Origin: Euzebya sp051004735 | GTDB lineage: Bacteria; Actinomycetota; Nitriliruptoria; Euzebyales; Euzebyaceae | Reading direction: 5' to 3' | Assembly: GCA_051004735.1 (NCBI GenBank) | Contig: JBPCKA010000094.1 | Location: 1 to 64,000 of the forward strand | DNA length: 64,000 nucleotides | Shown: positions 8,984 through 17,186 of the stretch, in pieces | How positions within the stretch are numbered: position 1 is the stretch's first letter | Layout: the number at the start of each line of letters is the position of its first letter | Translations under genes and position numbers: made by a program | Notes under the pieces: generated by a model | Databases searched by the model: none | Seen by the model: the letters and a program-made list of their open reading frames with translations, nothing else | Told to the model about the DNA's origin: nothing

Positions 8984-10542
8984 GCCGGGATCTCCTGGAC
9001 GGTCTCGATCGGACCAGAGGGTGGTCCCGGATCCTCCTGGCCGGCCATCAGGCACCCCAACCGCTCACGGTTCGCCTCAGCGCGTGGCATGCTCGCCACG
9101 ATCTTGCCGCGGTACAGCACCCCGATGGTGTCAGCCAGGCTCAGGATCTCGTCCAGTTCGGCACTGACCAGCAGCACTGCGGTTCCCTGGTCACGCTTGG
9201 CCACGACCTGGCTGTGAATGAACTCGATCGAGCCCACGTCCAGTCCTCGCGTGGGCTGGGCGACGATCAGCAGTCGCAGTTTGCGGGACAACTCACGGGC
9301 GATGACGACCTTCTGTTGGTTGCCGCCGGACAGGGTGCTGACCAGGACTTCTGTCCCGGGCGTGCGAATGTCGTAGGTCTGCACCAGTTTCGTGGCCTGC
9401 GTTCCCATGGCCGCTCGGTTAAGGATCCAGCCTGAGGCGAACGGGGCCTGGTTGTAGGTGTTCAGCACCAGATTCTGGGTGATCGTGAACGCCCCGACGA
9501 TCCCGTGTTTGTTGCGATCTTCGGGCACATGGCCGACACCCAGCCGTTCGACCTTTCGTGGGGTGAGCCCGACGATGTTGCGTCCTTCGACGGTGATGGT
9601 CCCATTCGATGCGGGTCGCATGCCGGCAATGGCCTCGACCAACTCACGCTGGCCGTTGCCTCCGACACCAGCAATGCCATAGATCTCGCCCGCACGCACC
9701 TGGAAGTCACAGGCAGCCACCGTGACCACCCCGCGGTCGTCGGTCACCCCCAGTTCATTCACCTCAAGCACAGTCTTTCCCGGCTCGGCGGCGGTCTTAG
9801 CGACCTGGAAGGACACCTCGCGGCCAACCATCAAGCGGGCCAACTCGCTGGTCGTGGTGGTCTTGGGATCGGCACTGCCGACCACGCGACCGCGGCGTAG
9901 GACCGTGACCTGATCGGCCACCGCCACCACCTCGCGAAGCTTGTGGGTGATGAAGACGATGGATTTTCCGTCATCGACAAGGCTGCGGACCACGGCGAAG
10001 AACTCATCGACCTCGCCGGGGGTGAGCACCGCCGTGGGCTCGTCCAGGATCAGGATCTCCGCGTCCCGATACAGGGCCTTGATCAGCTCAACCCGTTGCT
10101 GAGCGCCAACACTCAAGTCCCCCACCAGCGCATCAGGGTTCACCGCCAGGCCATAGCTCTTGCTCAGTTCGAGGATGCGCGACCGGGCCAGGTCCATATC
10201 CAGCGACATGCCCTTGGTGACCTCGTTGCCGAGTATCACGTTCTCGGCGACCGTCAGCACCGGGATCAACTGGAAGTGTTGATGGACCATCCCGATGCCG
10301 GCGGCGATGGCGTCACGGGAGGAATGGAATGCGACCGGCTGCCCGTTGACCTTTATGTGACCTTCGGAGGGTTGGTACAGCCCGAAGACGATGTTCATCA
10401 GCGTCGACTTTCCGGCGCCGTTCTCGCCCAACAGGCAATGGATCTGACCTTTGTGAAGCTCCAGGTTCACGTCGGCGTTGGCTACCACGCCGGGAAAGCG
10501 TTTGGTGAGATCGATGACTTCGAGCACGGGGGTGTCTGGCAT
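8980..10542 (-). CDS. Nucleoside ABC transporter ATP-binding protein (two NBDs)
   Basis: A 520-residue tandem ATPase powering the importer. The first domain has Walker A GENGAGKST, signature LSVGAQQRVELIKAL and Walker B LILDEPTAVLTP. The second has a degenerate Walker A (GVGGNGQREL), signature LSGGNQQKVVIARELS and LIVAQPTRGLDVG. An active first site and a degenerate second site is the usual design in the RbsA/NupO-like family. ATG 10542 is preferred over GTG 10548 because GAGGTG sits just upstream. It follows the binding-protein gene after a 130-bp gap containing a long hairpin. Confidence 0.92.
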   Translation of the reverse strand: MPDTPVLEVIDLTKRFPGVVANADVNLELHKGQIHCLLGENGAGKSTLMNIVFGLYQPSEGHIKVNGQPVAFHSSRDAIAAGIGMVHQHFQLIPVLTVAENVILGNEVTKGMSLDMDLARSRILELSKSYGLAVNPDALVGDLSVGAQQRVELIKALYRDAEILILDEPTAVLTPGEVDEFFAVVRSLVDDGKSIVFITHKLREVVAVADQVTVLRRGRVVGSADPKTTTTSELARLMVGREVSFQVAKTAAEPGKTVLEVNELGVTDDRGVVTVAACDFQVRAGEIYGIAGVGGNGQRELVEAIAGMRPASNGTITVEGRNIVGLTPRKVERLGVGHVPEDRNKHGIVGAFTITQNLVLNTYNQAPFASGWILNRAAMGTQATKLVQTYDIRTPGTEVLVSTLSGGNQQKVVIARELSRKLRLLIVAQPTRGLDVGSIEFIHSQVVAKRDQGTAVLLVSAELDEILSLADTIGVLYRGKIVASMPRAEANRERLGCLMAGQEDPGPPSGPIETVQEIPA

Positions 10543-10585
10543 GAACACCTCAGCTGATCGGTGGAAGGTCGGGCGGCGAGCGGCA

Positions 10586-10619
10586 ACGACCCGGCTCCCT
10601 GTGCAGGGAGCCGGGTCGT
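10586..10619. terminator. Perfect 15-bp stem-loop between lipoprotein and ATPase genes
   Basis: ACGACCCGGCTCCCT (10586-10600) pairs perfectly with AGGGAGCCGGGTCGT (10605-10619) around a 4-nt loop. It lies 53 bp past the binding-protein stop and before the ATPase start, with no T-run. In binding-protein ABC operons such hairpins usually act as partial terminators or 3'-end protectors, giving more lipoprotein than transporter. That role is inferred here. Confidence 0.75.
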
Positions 10620-10672
10620 GCAGCCTAGAGGTCAGACGCTGCTCCGCGTAGACCTATTGCGGGCAATCGCCC

Positions 10673-11929
10673 CTACTGCAACTCGCCGGTCACGGGGTCG
10701 ACCCCGGTCTCGATCGAACCATCGGCAAGGCCGGCACGGATCTCCTCGAGCTGCGTGAGCACGTCCGAGGGAATGTCGGCATCGTGGACGTCGGCGTAGG
10801 TGATCCCGCCGTTGGCAGCGTCCAGGATGAACACGCCACCTTGGAACGATCCGGCCAGGAAGTCACCGATCTGGATGAACACACCCAGGTCGACACGCTT
10901 GATCGCCGAGGTCGCAAGCCGGTCAGCACCCGGTGAGGAGCCACCACCGAAGGTGGTGTTGTACTCATCCTGGTCCACGCCGATCGCCCAGGCGCCGGCC
11001 TCGGCCGCTGCCAGGATTCCACCCGACCCGGTCTGGCCGCCTGCGCCGAAGATGACATCGGCGCCTTCACCCAGGAACTGCTGGGCTGCCGAGGCACCCT
11101 GCGCCGGATCGGTGAAGGAGTCGGTGTAGACGCTGAGGACGTTGATGTCGGGGTTGATGCTCTGCGCACCGGTCTGGAACCCGTTGACGTACCGCACGAC
11201 CGGGGGAACGACCTCCAGGCCGCCGACGACGCCGATGGTGCCGGATTCGCTGAGAAGCGCTGCCATGGCGCCTGCCAGGAATCCGCCCTGGTCCTCACGG
11301 AACAGGATTCCGACGTAGTTGTCGGGGTACTCGGGCTGGAACTGGTCGATGCCGACGAAGCTGACGTCGGGGTTGGCCTCAGCCGCCGCCAGCGTGGCGT
11401 CAGCGATCAGGAATCCGACCGTCACCACGATCTCGGGGTCGCCCTGAAGGATGGTTTCGATGTTCGAGTCGTAGTCGGCCTCAGACGCGGTCTCGATGAC
11501 GTCGGTGTCAAAGCCGAGACACTCGGCAGCGGCTTCCATGCCGTCGTTGGCGAACTGGTTGAAGGTGCCGTCATCGATGCGGCCGATGTCGGTCACCAGT
11601 CCGACGTTGAAGTCCTCTGCGACCGTCACGTCGCCGTAGGCGTCACAGGCCTCGTCCAGTGTGGTCGCGGTAACAGTGTCACCATCGGTGGCGTCGGCCG
11701 TTGGCTCATCGGAGGCGGTCGCGTCATCGGTGGGCTCAGCAGATGCCGTCGCATCCTCGGTGGGCTCATCAGTGGCCGTCGCATCGTCGGTGGGCTCATC
11801 GGCCATCGCCGACTCGTCCGCGATTGGGTCAGCAGTGGTATCAGCGGAATCGTCGGCGCAGGCGGCAGCAACGAGGGACAGGATCAGCAGCAGGGCCAAG
11901 GCGGCCACACGGCGGTTCAACGTCGTCAT
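10673..11929 (-). CDS. BMP-family nucleoside-binding lipoprotein
   Basis: A 418-residue extracytoplasmic solute-binding protein. ATG 11929 gives a lipoprotein signal peptide (basic NRR, hydrophobic core, SLVAAAC with the lipidated Cys near residue 23) with GGGAG upstream. Residues 25-75 are an acidic Thr/Asp/Glu repeat spacer. The BMP domain follows (FNVGLVTDIGRIDDGTFNQF, DPEIVVTVGFLIADAT, FVGIDQFQPEYPDNYVG, FGAGGQTGSGG). The Cys preceding VTVAEDF is unusual for the family but may be neutral. It delivers nucleosides or related ligands to the two permeases encoded downstream. Substrate identity is by family and by the neighbouring upp gene. Confidence 0.9.
   Translation of the reverse strand: MTTLNRRVAALALLLILSLVAAACADDSADTTADPIADESAMADEPTDDATATDEPTEDATASAEPTDDATASDEPTADATDGDTVTATTLDEACDAYGDVTVAEDFNVGLVTDIGRIDDGTFNQFANDGMEAAAECLGFDTDVIETASEADYDSNIETILQGDPEIVVTVGFLIADATLAAAEANPDVSFVGIDQFQPEYPDNYVGILFREDQGGFLAGAMAALLSESGTIGVVGGLEVVPPVVRYVNGFQTGAQSINPDINVLSVYTDSFTDPAQGASAAQQFLGEGADVIFGAGGQTGSGGILAAAEAGAWAIGVDQDEYNTTFGGGSSPGADRLATSAIKRVDLGVFIQIGDFLAGSFQGGVFILDAANGGITYADVHDADIPSDVLTQLEEIRAGLADGSIETGVDPVTGELQ
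11690..11802 (-). repeat. 30-bp tandem repeat coding for DEPTDDATAS units
   Basis: About four imperfect 30-bp direct repeats lie in the lipoprotein gene and encode DEPTxDATAx units. They form the flexible acidic linker between the lipid anchor and the ligand-binding domain. Confidence 0.85.
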
Positions 11930-11983
11930 ATTCGGGCTATCTCCCTTTGGTTGGCGGGACACGTCCAAGTGCGTGGTCCGCGG

Positions 11984-12000
11984 GCCCTTCAGCGAAGGGC
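11984..12000. other. Small perfect hairpin in the divergent promoter region
   Basis: GCCCTTC and GAAGGGC form a 7-bp stem with a 3-nt loop, in the roughly 200-bp region between the divergent lipoprotein gene and upp. It could lie in the 5' leader of the importer operon. I see no larger conserved riboswitch architecture around it. Confidence 0.4.
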
Positions 12001-12131
12001 ATTGACGGTCATGGTGCAGGACGCAGTCGCGAGGAGTCTATGCGCCTACTACACCGGCCGTAAAGTGCATCCGGCAGGGCCCCCGAAGTGGCCGCCGGGT
12101 GTGCAATAGCGTGTGCCGTAGAGTGCCCGTC

Positions 12132-12755
12132 ATGGATCGTGTCACCGTCGCCTCCCACCCCCTCGCTGGTCACCTGCTGGCAGACCTGCGCCACACCGGC
12201 ACCACACCGGAGCGGTACCGGGTGATTGCCAGGCGTCTGGCGATGGTCCTGGCTTTGGAGGCGACCGCCGATCTGCCCACGGTGCAGCACCGGGTCCAGA
12301 CCCCGTTGCAAGAGGCCGCGGTGCAACGTCTTGGCAAGGGAGTGGTGGCCGTGCCGATCCTGCGCGCGGGTTTGGGGTTGCTCGAAGCCGTGACCGAACT
12401 GCTTCCCGACGTGGGCGTGGGATATGTGGGGTTGGAACGGGACGAGGAGACCTTGCAACCGACGGAGTACTACTTCAAGACCCCCTCGATGAGTTCCTCA
12501 CGGGTGCTGATGTTGGACCCGATGCTTGCCACCGGGGGCACCGCGGCATTTGCCGCCAACCTGCTGCGGGAACGCGGTGCGGTGGACCTGACCCTGATCT
12601 GTGTGATCGCCGCTCCGCAGGGTATAGCCCGGCTGACCCAGGCAGACCCCGATATCCGAATCGTCACCGCAGCCATCGATGAGGGGCTGAACGACGTCGG
12701 CTATATCGTTCCGGGATTGGGCGACTTCGGGGACCGGCTGTTCGGCACCTTCTGA
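12132..12755 (+). CDS. upp: Uracil phosphoribosyltransferase
   Basis: This enzyme salvages uracil with PRPP to make UMP. The 207-residue length is standard. Visible motifs are VPILRAGLGLLE near residues 75-86, the PRPP loop LDPMLATGGTA near 123-133, and the uracil-binding GLGDFGDRLFGT at the C-terminus. ATG 12132 is used because the residues upstream of it are not family-like. The Shine-Dalgarno is weak. It is divergent from the nucleoside importer operon, so uptake and base salvage are probably linked. Confidence 0.96.
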   Translation: MDRVTVASHPLAGHLLADLRHTGTTPERYRVIARRLAMVLALEATADLPTVQHRVQTPLQEAAVQRLGKGVVAVPILRAGLGLLEAVTELLPDVGVGYVGLERDEETLQPTEYYFKTPSMSSSRVLMLDPMLATGGTAAFAANLLRERGAVDLTLICVIAAPQGIARLTQADPDIRIVTAAIDEGLNDVGYIVPGLGDFGDRLFGTF

Positions 12756-12768
12756 GCCCGGGGGTCCT

Positions 12769-13629
12769 TCACAGGCCAGCGAACAGGTCGTCCTCGATGC
12801 CCTGCGGCACGTCGACCTCACTGATCCTGCGCACGAACCACTCGGTGCCGTAGAACCCCTCCATCATCTCATCCGGCACGTTCATGAAGAAGGAGTCGAG
12901 GTCGATCTGGCTGACGTGGGCCTTGAGTGCCGTTTGCTTGGCGTCCATGAAGTCGGTGACGTCGACCCGAGTGGTGATCAATTCGTCATCGATGCCCATC
13001 GGGATGTCGGCGGGGTCGTCATATTCCCCGAAGGGTGAGGGCAACCCGTTCGCCGCAAACATCCGATTCGCCTGGGCGATCGCCGACTTCGGCAGGGAGG
13101 CGAAATACAACTTTGCAGTGCGCCAGGGCGCCCCCGCCTCCGGGTACAGCGCCTTCATGGTGGCCGCCTCGACCGCCAGGGTGCAGACCCGGTGGGCCTG
13201 AATGTGATCGGGATGGCCATAGCCCCCGAATGCGTCATACGTCACCACCACGGCAGGTCGGAAGTCCCTGATGATCGCCACCAGACGGCCGACCGCCTGG
13301 TGCAGGTCTGCCCGCCAAAAACAGGCGGGGTCATGGTTGCCATCCACCCCCATCATTCCTGAATCTGCGTAGCCCAGGAACTGGTGATCATCAACTCCCA
13401 GGGCGGCAAGCGCGTTGGCGATCTCGCCGGCGCGGACTTCGGCCAGACGCGGGCGGATCTCATCAGGGTCCATGCCGGCACCAACGATTTCACCCCGCGC
13501 CCCATCGGTGCACGTCACCACCTTCACGCGCCGGCCCTCGGCCGCCGCCCGCGCCAACACACCGCCTGTCGCGATGACCTCATCGTCGGGATGGGCATGA
13601 ACCGCAAGAAGTCCGGGAGCATCAGTCAT
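12769..13629 (-). CDS. mshB: PIG-L family deacetylase, MshB/Mca-like
   Basis: A 286-residue zinc-dependent N-deacetylase of the PIG-L/LmbE family. The zinc motif AHPDDE is near residues 12-17, and the second motif TYDAFGGYGHPDHIQAH near 135-151 provides the third ligand. GGYGHPDH and the 286-residue length fit MshB, which deacetylates GlcNAc-inositol in mycothiol synthesis. Mca, the mycothiol S-conjugate amidase, is the main alternative and has very similar motifs. ATG 13629 starts the conserved domain; a GTG further upstream would overlap the divergent hydrolase gene. Only 15 bp separate the two divergent start codons, so at least one promoter must lie within the neighbouring gene. Confidence 0.75.
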   Translation of the reverse strand: MTDAPGLLAVHAHPDDEVIATGGVLARAAAEGRRVKVVTCTDGARGEIVGAGMDPDEIRPRLAEVRAGEIANALAALGVDDHQFLGYADSGMMGVDGNHDPACFWRADLHQAVGRLVAIIRDFRPAVVVTYDAFGGYGHPDHIQAHRVCTLAVEAATMKALYPEAGAPWRTAKLYFASLPKSAIAQANRMFAANGLPSPFGEYDDPADIPMGIDDELITTRVDVTDFMDAKQTALKAHVSQIDLDSFFMNVPDEMMEGFYGTEWFVRRISEVDVPQGIEDDLFAGL

Positions 13630-13644
13630 GGACACGACAGGATA

Positions 13645-14484
13645 ATGGAGACCGATGATCCGATGGCGATGACCTGGACCGACCAGCTGATGGACGTGGG
13701 GGGCACTCGCCTGCACCTGCGTCGGGCGGGACCGTCCTGTGGACCGGCCAGTGACCCGGTCGTCATCCTGCATGACGCTGGGGCGGAATCGGTCGACGCG
13801 CCCGCCTGGGAGCTGGTCGCGGCCTGCCGGCCGGTGGTACAGATCATGCTGCCCGGGGTCGGCGAATCACCTAGGCCCCCGACCGGGGTGGACATGTCCT
13901 GGGTGACCGATCTGCTGGCCGGCGCTGTGCGAGAGCTGTGCCAGGGTCCGGTGGTGCTGGTCGGCACCAGTCTGGGCGGTTGGTTCGCCCTGGAATTGGC
14001 GCTGGCACACCCACAGGTGGTGGGTCCGCTGCTGCTGCTCGACATTGCGGGGCTGCACAGTTCCCGCGGCTACCTGTTCGGGCTGTTCACCGACGGGCAG
14101 GGACAAGCGGGCCACGATGGGCTGCTGCGCCCTCTCCTGCAACGCCACCGTGCCCCTGATGAGCCCCAGGCCACCCAGGCCTACATCACCACAATGACGG
14201 CGGCGGCCATGCTGTCATGGAGTCCCTATGTCATGGACCCCTCCCTGCTGGCCCGCGTCGGCCGGCTGCGGTCAGCCACCACGATCATGTGGGGTGAAAG
14301 GGACGCGCTGATTCCCCTGACCCATGGCCAGGCTCTGGCAAAAGCAATGCCGGATGCCGAGTTGGTGGTTGTTGCTGACGCAGGACATCTGCTTGCCATC
14401 GACGCCGCGGAACAGGTGTCCCGCCGATTGATCCTCCCGCGCCTACCATCGGCCTCACAATGCCCCTCGAGGAATACCGACTGA
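13645..14484 (+). CDS. Alpha/beta hydrolase
   Basis: A 279-residue alpha/beta-hydrolase-fold protein. The nucleophile elbow GTSLGGW is near residues 108-114, the acid is likely in WGERDALIPL near 215, and the catalytic His is in AGHLLAID near 243. The oxyanion strand reads PVVILHDAG, with HDAG in place of the usual HGxG. Substrate is unknown. The start could also be an in-frame ATG at 13663. The 3' end overlaps the RNase D-like gene by 25 bp, suggesting co-transcription. Confidence 0.78.
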   Translation: METDDPMAMTWTDQLMDVGGTRLHLRRAGPSCGPASDPVVILHDAGAESVDAPAWELVAACRPVVQIMLPGVGESPRPPTGVDMSWVTDLLAGAVRELCQGPVVLVGTSLGGWFALELALAHPQVVGPLLLLDIAGLHSSRGYLFGLFTDGQGQAGHDGLLRPLLQRHRAPDEPQATQAYITTMTAAAMLSWSPYVMDPSLLARVGRLRSATTIMWGERDALIPLTHGQALAKAMPDAELVVVADAGHLLAIDAAEQVSRRLILPRLPSASQCPSRNTD

Positions 14485-15608
14485 TTGATGCACAGTCCGA
14501 CGTGGTCGCCGCGCTGGACTGGCTGGCCGACCTGGATCCCATCGGGGTCGACGTCGAACGCGCAGACTGGAACCGCTACTACCGTGCCGCAGCCCTGGTG
14601 CAGATCGGCGGTGACGGACGGGTGGCCCTACTTGACCCCCTGGGCTTCACCGATTGGTCCCCGGTGGCCACGTTCCTGGCCCAGCGAACTGTGCTGCTTC
14701 ATGCCCTGGAGAATGACGTGGCCCCGCTTCAGGCTCTGGGCGTTGACCCACCGCAGCTCCACGACACCGCCATCGCCGCAGCAGTCCTGGGCATGCCCAT
14801 GGGGCTTGAGACGCTTCTCAGCGACGTGCTGGACGTCAGCATGGACAGCGACAAATCACGCATGCAACGTGCGGACTGGGAAAACCGTCCGCTGACCGAT
14901 GAGATGCTGGTCTATGCCGCCGGTGACGTGGCGGATCTGCCGCGACTGTGGGAGGACCTGCGAGCACGGCTTGATCAGGCTGACCGGTGGGAGTGGTATC
15001 TGCAAGAGTTACAGGCAACGATTGGCCAGCCGACTGTTGAAGATCGTCGTGACTGGGAACGCACAAAGGGCGTGGGACGCCTGGATCCACAGTCCCGTGC
15101 TCGGGCGAAGGTGCTGTGGCAGACCCGCGAGCACCTGGCTCGCGACACCAACACCGCACCAGGGCGGATCATCAATGACAAGGTGCTGGTCGACCTTGCG
15201 CACAAGCCTCCCGTGGCACTGCGTGAACTGGCCCGGCGGGGAGTCCGCCGACATGCGGTGCGAACGTTTGGCACCGACATCATGCAGGCACTGCAGACCG
15301 GTTCGGACACCGATCCGGTTCCCGTTTCGCGAGATGGTCGCCGTGCCGTGGAATCAGACCGGGAACTGGCGGACGAGCTACGGGCCATCCGCGCAGAGGT
15401 CGCCGAGGAACATGGCCTGGACGCCGGGCTGCTGTGCCCCAGCCGCCATCTGCTTCACGCGGTGATGACCGACCCGCAGTCCCCCGAGGAACTTCAGCAG
15501 GCCCTGGGGTTGCGTGACTGGCAGTGGGCATTGCTGGCCGAGAAATTCATCGACGCACTGTTCACATATGAACCCGTCACCGATGAACCCGTCACCGACG
15601 AGGAGTGA
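14460..15608 (+). CDS. rnd: Ribonuclease D-like 3'-5' exonuclease with HRDC domain
   Basis: A 382-residue protein. The DEDD exonuclease domain shows Exo I (GVDVERADWNRYY, carrying Asp and Glu), Exo II (LLHALENDVAPLQALG) and Exo III (YAAGDVADL). The C-terminal half contains an HRDC-like helical domain (RAKVLWQTREHLARDTN, DKVLVDLAHKPP) for RNA binding. The family trims 3' ends of tRNA and other structured RNAs. The Exo III Tyr and Asp are present, so activity is plausible. The C-terminus ends in a duplicated EPVTD unit. It overlaps ispH tail to tail by 17 bp. Confidence 0.85.
   Translation: MPLEEYRLIDAQSDVVAALDWLADLDPIGVDVERADWNRYYRAAALVQIGGDGRVALLDPLGFTDWSPVATFLAQRTVLLHALENDVAPLQALGVDPPQLHDTAIAAAVLGMPMGLETLLSDVLDVSMDSDKSRMQRADWENRPLTDEMLVYAAGDVADLPRLWEDLRARLDQADRWEWYLQELQATIGQPTVEDRRDWERTKGVGRLDPQSRARAKVLWQTREHLARDTNTAPGRIINDKVLVDLAHKPPVALRELARRGVRRHAVRTFGTDIMQALQTGSDTDPVPVSRDGRRAVESDRELADELRAIRAEVAEEHGLDAGLLCPSRHLLHAVMTDPQSPEELQQALGLRDWQWALLAEKFIDALFTYEPVTDEPVTDEE
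15570..15599 (+). repeat. 15-bp tandem duplication at the RNase D C-terminus
   Basis: Two adjacent copies of GAACCCGTCACCGAT (the second differs at its last base) encode EPVTD twice just before the stop. The second copy also forms the last codons of the antiparallel ispH frame. Confidence 0.85.
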
Positions 15609-16575
15609 CCAGGGGTAGGTTGCGAAGCTTGGCTGGCAGGGCGAAATGCACCTGTTCATCGACCACGGTCAGGCGCTCCACCTCCGCACCACGATCGGTT
15701 GCCTGCAGGTACTCGATGACCTCTTGGACCAAACCCTCCGGCGCACTTGCCCCGCTGGTCAGTCCGACGGTGTCGACACCATCCAGCCAGGCCCGGTCGA
15801 TGTCGCTGGCGTGATCGATCAGGTGGGCTGAGCGCACCCCGTGAGACAACGCCACCTCGACCATTCGCATGGAATTTGAGGAGTCGGGGCTACCCACCAC
15901 CAGCACCAGGTCGCTGCGCTCCGCCAGGACCTTGGTCGCGTCCTGACGGTTCTGGGTGGCATAGCAGATGTCATCGCCCTTTGGCCCGCGGGCCTTCGGG
16001 AACCTCTGTTTGACCGCGGCGATCACACCCGTGGTCTCATCGACACTGAGCGTGGTCTGGGAGATGTAGGCGACCTTGTCCGGATCGGGCAGGTCCAACG
16101 CCCACACGTCCTCGGGTGTCTCCACCAGGTTGATCGACTCGGGGGCGTGCCCCATGGTGCCGATCACCTCCTGGTGACCCTCATGGCCGATGAGGATGAT
16201 GGAGTAGCCCTTGCCGGCATATTCCATGGCCTCATAGTGCACCTTGGTCACCAGGGGACAGGTGGCATCGATCTGCTCCAACCCTCGCGCGGCGGAGCGC
16301 TCACGAACCTGTGGCGGAATCCCGTGTGCGCTGAACACGATCGGCATTCCCTCGGGCACTTCCTCGGTGTCCTCAACGAAGATGGCGCCCTTGGATTCCA
16401 GATCGGCCACGACATGGGTGTTGTGCACGATGGCATGCCGGACATAGATCGGTGGGCCGTAGTGGGCCAAGGCGATCTCAACGATCTCGATGGCCCGGTC
16501 CACACCAGCGCAGAACCCGCGCGGGGCGGCCAGCAGGATCGTGCGAGGAGCCGATGAGGGTGAGGAGTGTGCCAT
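15592..16575 (-). CDS. ispH: 4-hydroxy-3-methylbut-2-enyl diphosphate reductase
   Basis: The last enzyme of the MEP isoprenoid pathway, a [4Fe-4S] protein making IPP and DMAPP. At 327 residues it is full length. The three cluster Cys are in GFCAGVDRA (near 21), IDATCPLVTKVH (near 105) and DICYATQNRQ (near 205). Conserved HNTHVV, GHEGHQEV and SNSMRMVEVA motifs are present. ATG 16575 is preceded by GGGGGTG. Its upstream region carries three 38-bp tandem repeats. The 3' end overlaps the RNase D-like gene on the opposite strand. Confidence 0.97.
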   Translation of the reverse strand: MAHSSPSSAPRTILLAAPRGFCAGVDRAIEIVEIALAHYGPPIYVRHAIVHNTHVVADLESKGAIFVEDTEEVPEGMPIVFSAHGIPPQVRERSAARGLEQIDATCPLVTKVHYEAMEYAGKGYSIILIGHEGHQEVIGTMGHAPESINLVETPEDVWALDLPDPDKVAYISQTTLSVDETTGVIAAVKQRFPKARGPKGDDICYATQNRQDATKVLAERSDLVLVVGSPDSSNSMRMVEVALSHGVRSAHLIDHASDIDRAWLDGVDTVGLTSGASAPEGLVQEVIEYLQATDRGAEVERLTVVDEQVHFALPAKLRNLPLVTPRR

Positions 16576-16591
16576 CACCCCCAAATCTAGC

Positions 16592-16704
16592 GGGCTTCGC
16601 CCCAGCCCCAATGCGTGGAGCCGCCTACCGGGCTTCGCCCCAGCCCCAATGCGTCGTGCCGCCTACCGGGCTTCGCCCCAGCCCCAATGCGTGGAGCCGC
16701 CTGC
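16592..16704. repeat. Three 38-bp tandem repeats upstream of ispH
   Basis: Copies begin at 16592, 16630 and 16668 with an exact 38-bp period and only a few differences. Each contains GGGCTTCGCCC, which can itself fold (GGGC/GCCC around TTC). The period is not a multiple of three and the region is intergenic, so it is not coding. It lies in the ispH 5' region on one strand and upstream of the EthD-like gene on the other. Confidence 0.9.
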
Positions 16705-16804
16705 GGCGGCGCTCATTGCTGTTCCGCCCCATCAAGCTCGCTGCGCTCGCGATTGGGCGGGCCGCTACCGTTGGAGTTCATCTTCGATCAAAGGCAGTTT
16801 CACC

Positions 16805-17122
16805 ATGGCCACGTTCACCGTGCTGTACACCAAACCCGACAATGATGCCGAAGCGTTCCTGCAGGAATACCGGGACGATCATCTGGCAATCGCCAAGAAG
16901 TTCCCCAAGATGACGGACTACACCACCACGGTGTTCAGCGGCACGCCACGTGGCGGGGAACCCCCCTACTACCTGATGTTCGTCGGGACCTGGGAATCCA
17001 TGGCCGACCTGCAAGGCGCGATGGGGGACCCAAGCCTGATGGAAGCAAGCAAGCACGCCATGGGCATGCTGGCCAAATACGGCAACTCCGCGGAGATGCT
17101 GATCGGTGACGGACTGGGCTGA
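16805..17122 (+). CDS. EthD family protein
   Basis: A 105-residue single-domain protein of the dimeric alpha-beta barrel (EthD) type, shown by FTVLYTKPDN, then FLQEYRDDHLAIAKKFP near residues 18-34, the usual H-containing helix, and a strand ending in YYLMFVGTWES. These proteins occur with oxygenases and degradation pathways, and many have no known reaction. AAGG lies about 9 bp upstream of ATG 16805. It stands alone between ispH and the trk operon. Confidence 0.75.
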   Translation: MATFTVLYTKPDNDAEAFLQEYRDDHLAIAKKFPKMTDYTTTVFSGTPRGGEPPYYLMFVGTWESMADLQGAMGDPSLMEASKHAMGMLAKYGNSAEMLIGDGLG

Positions 17123-17186
17123 GGCCGCTTCCGGGAGGGGACTGCATCATCAAAGAGGCCCGTCCACGCCTTAGACTCCCCCACGC

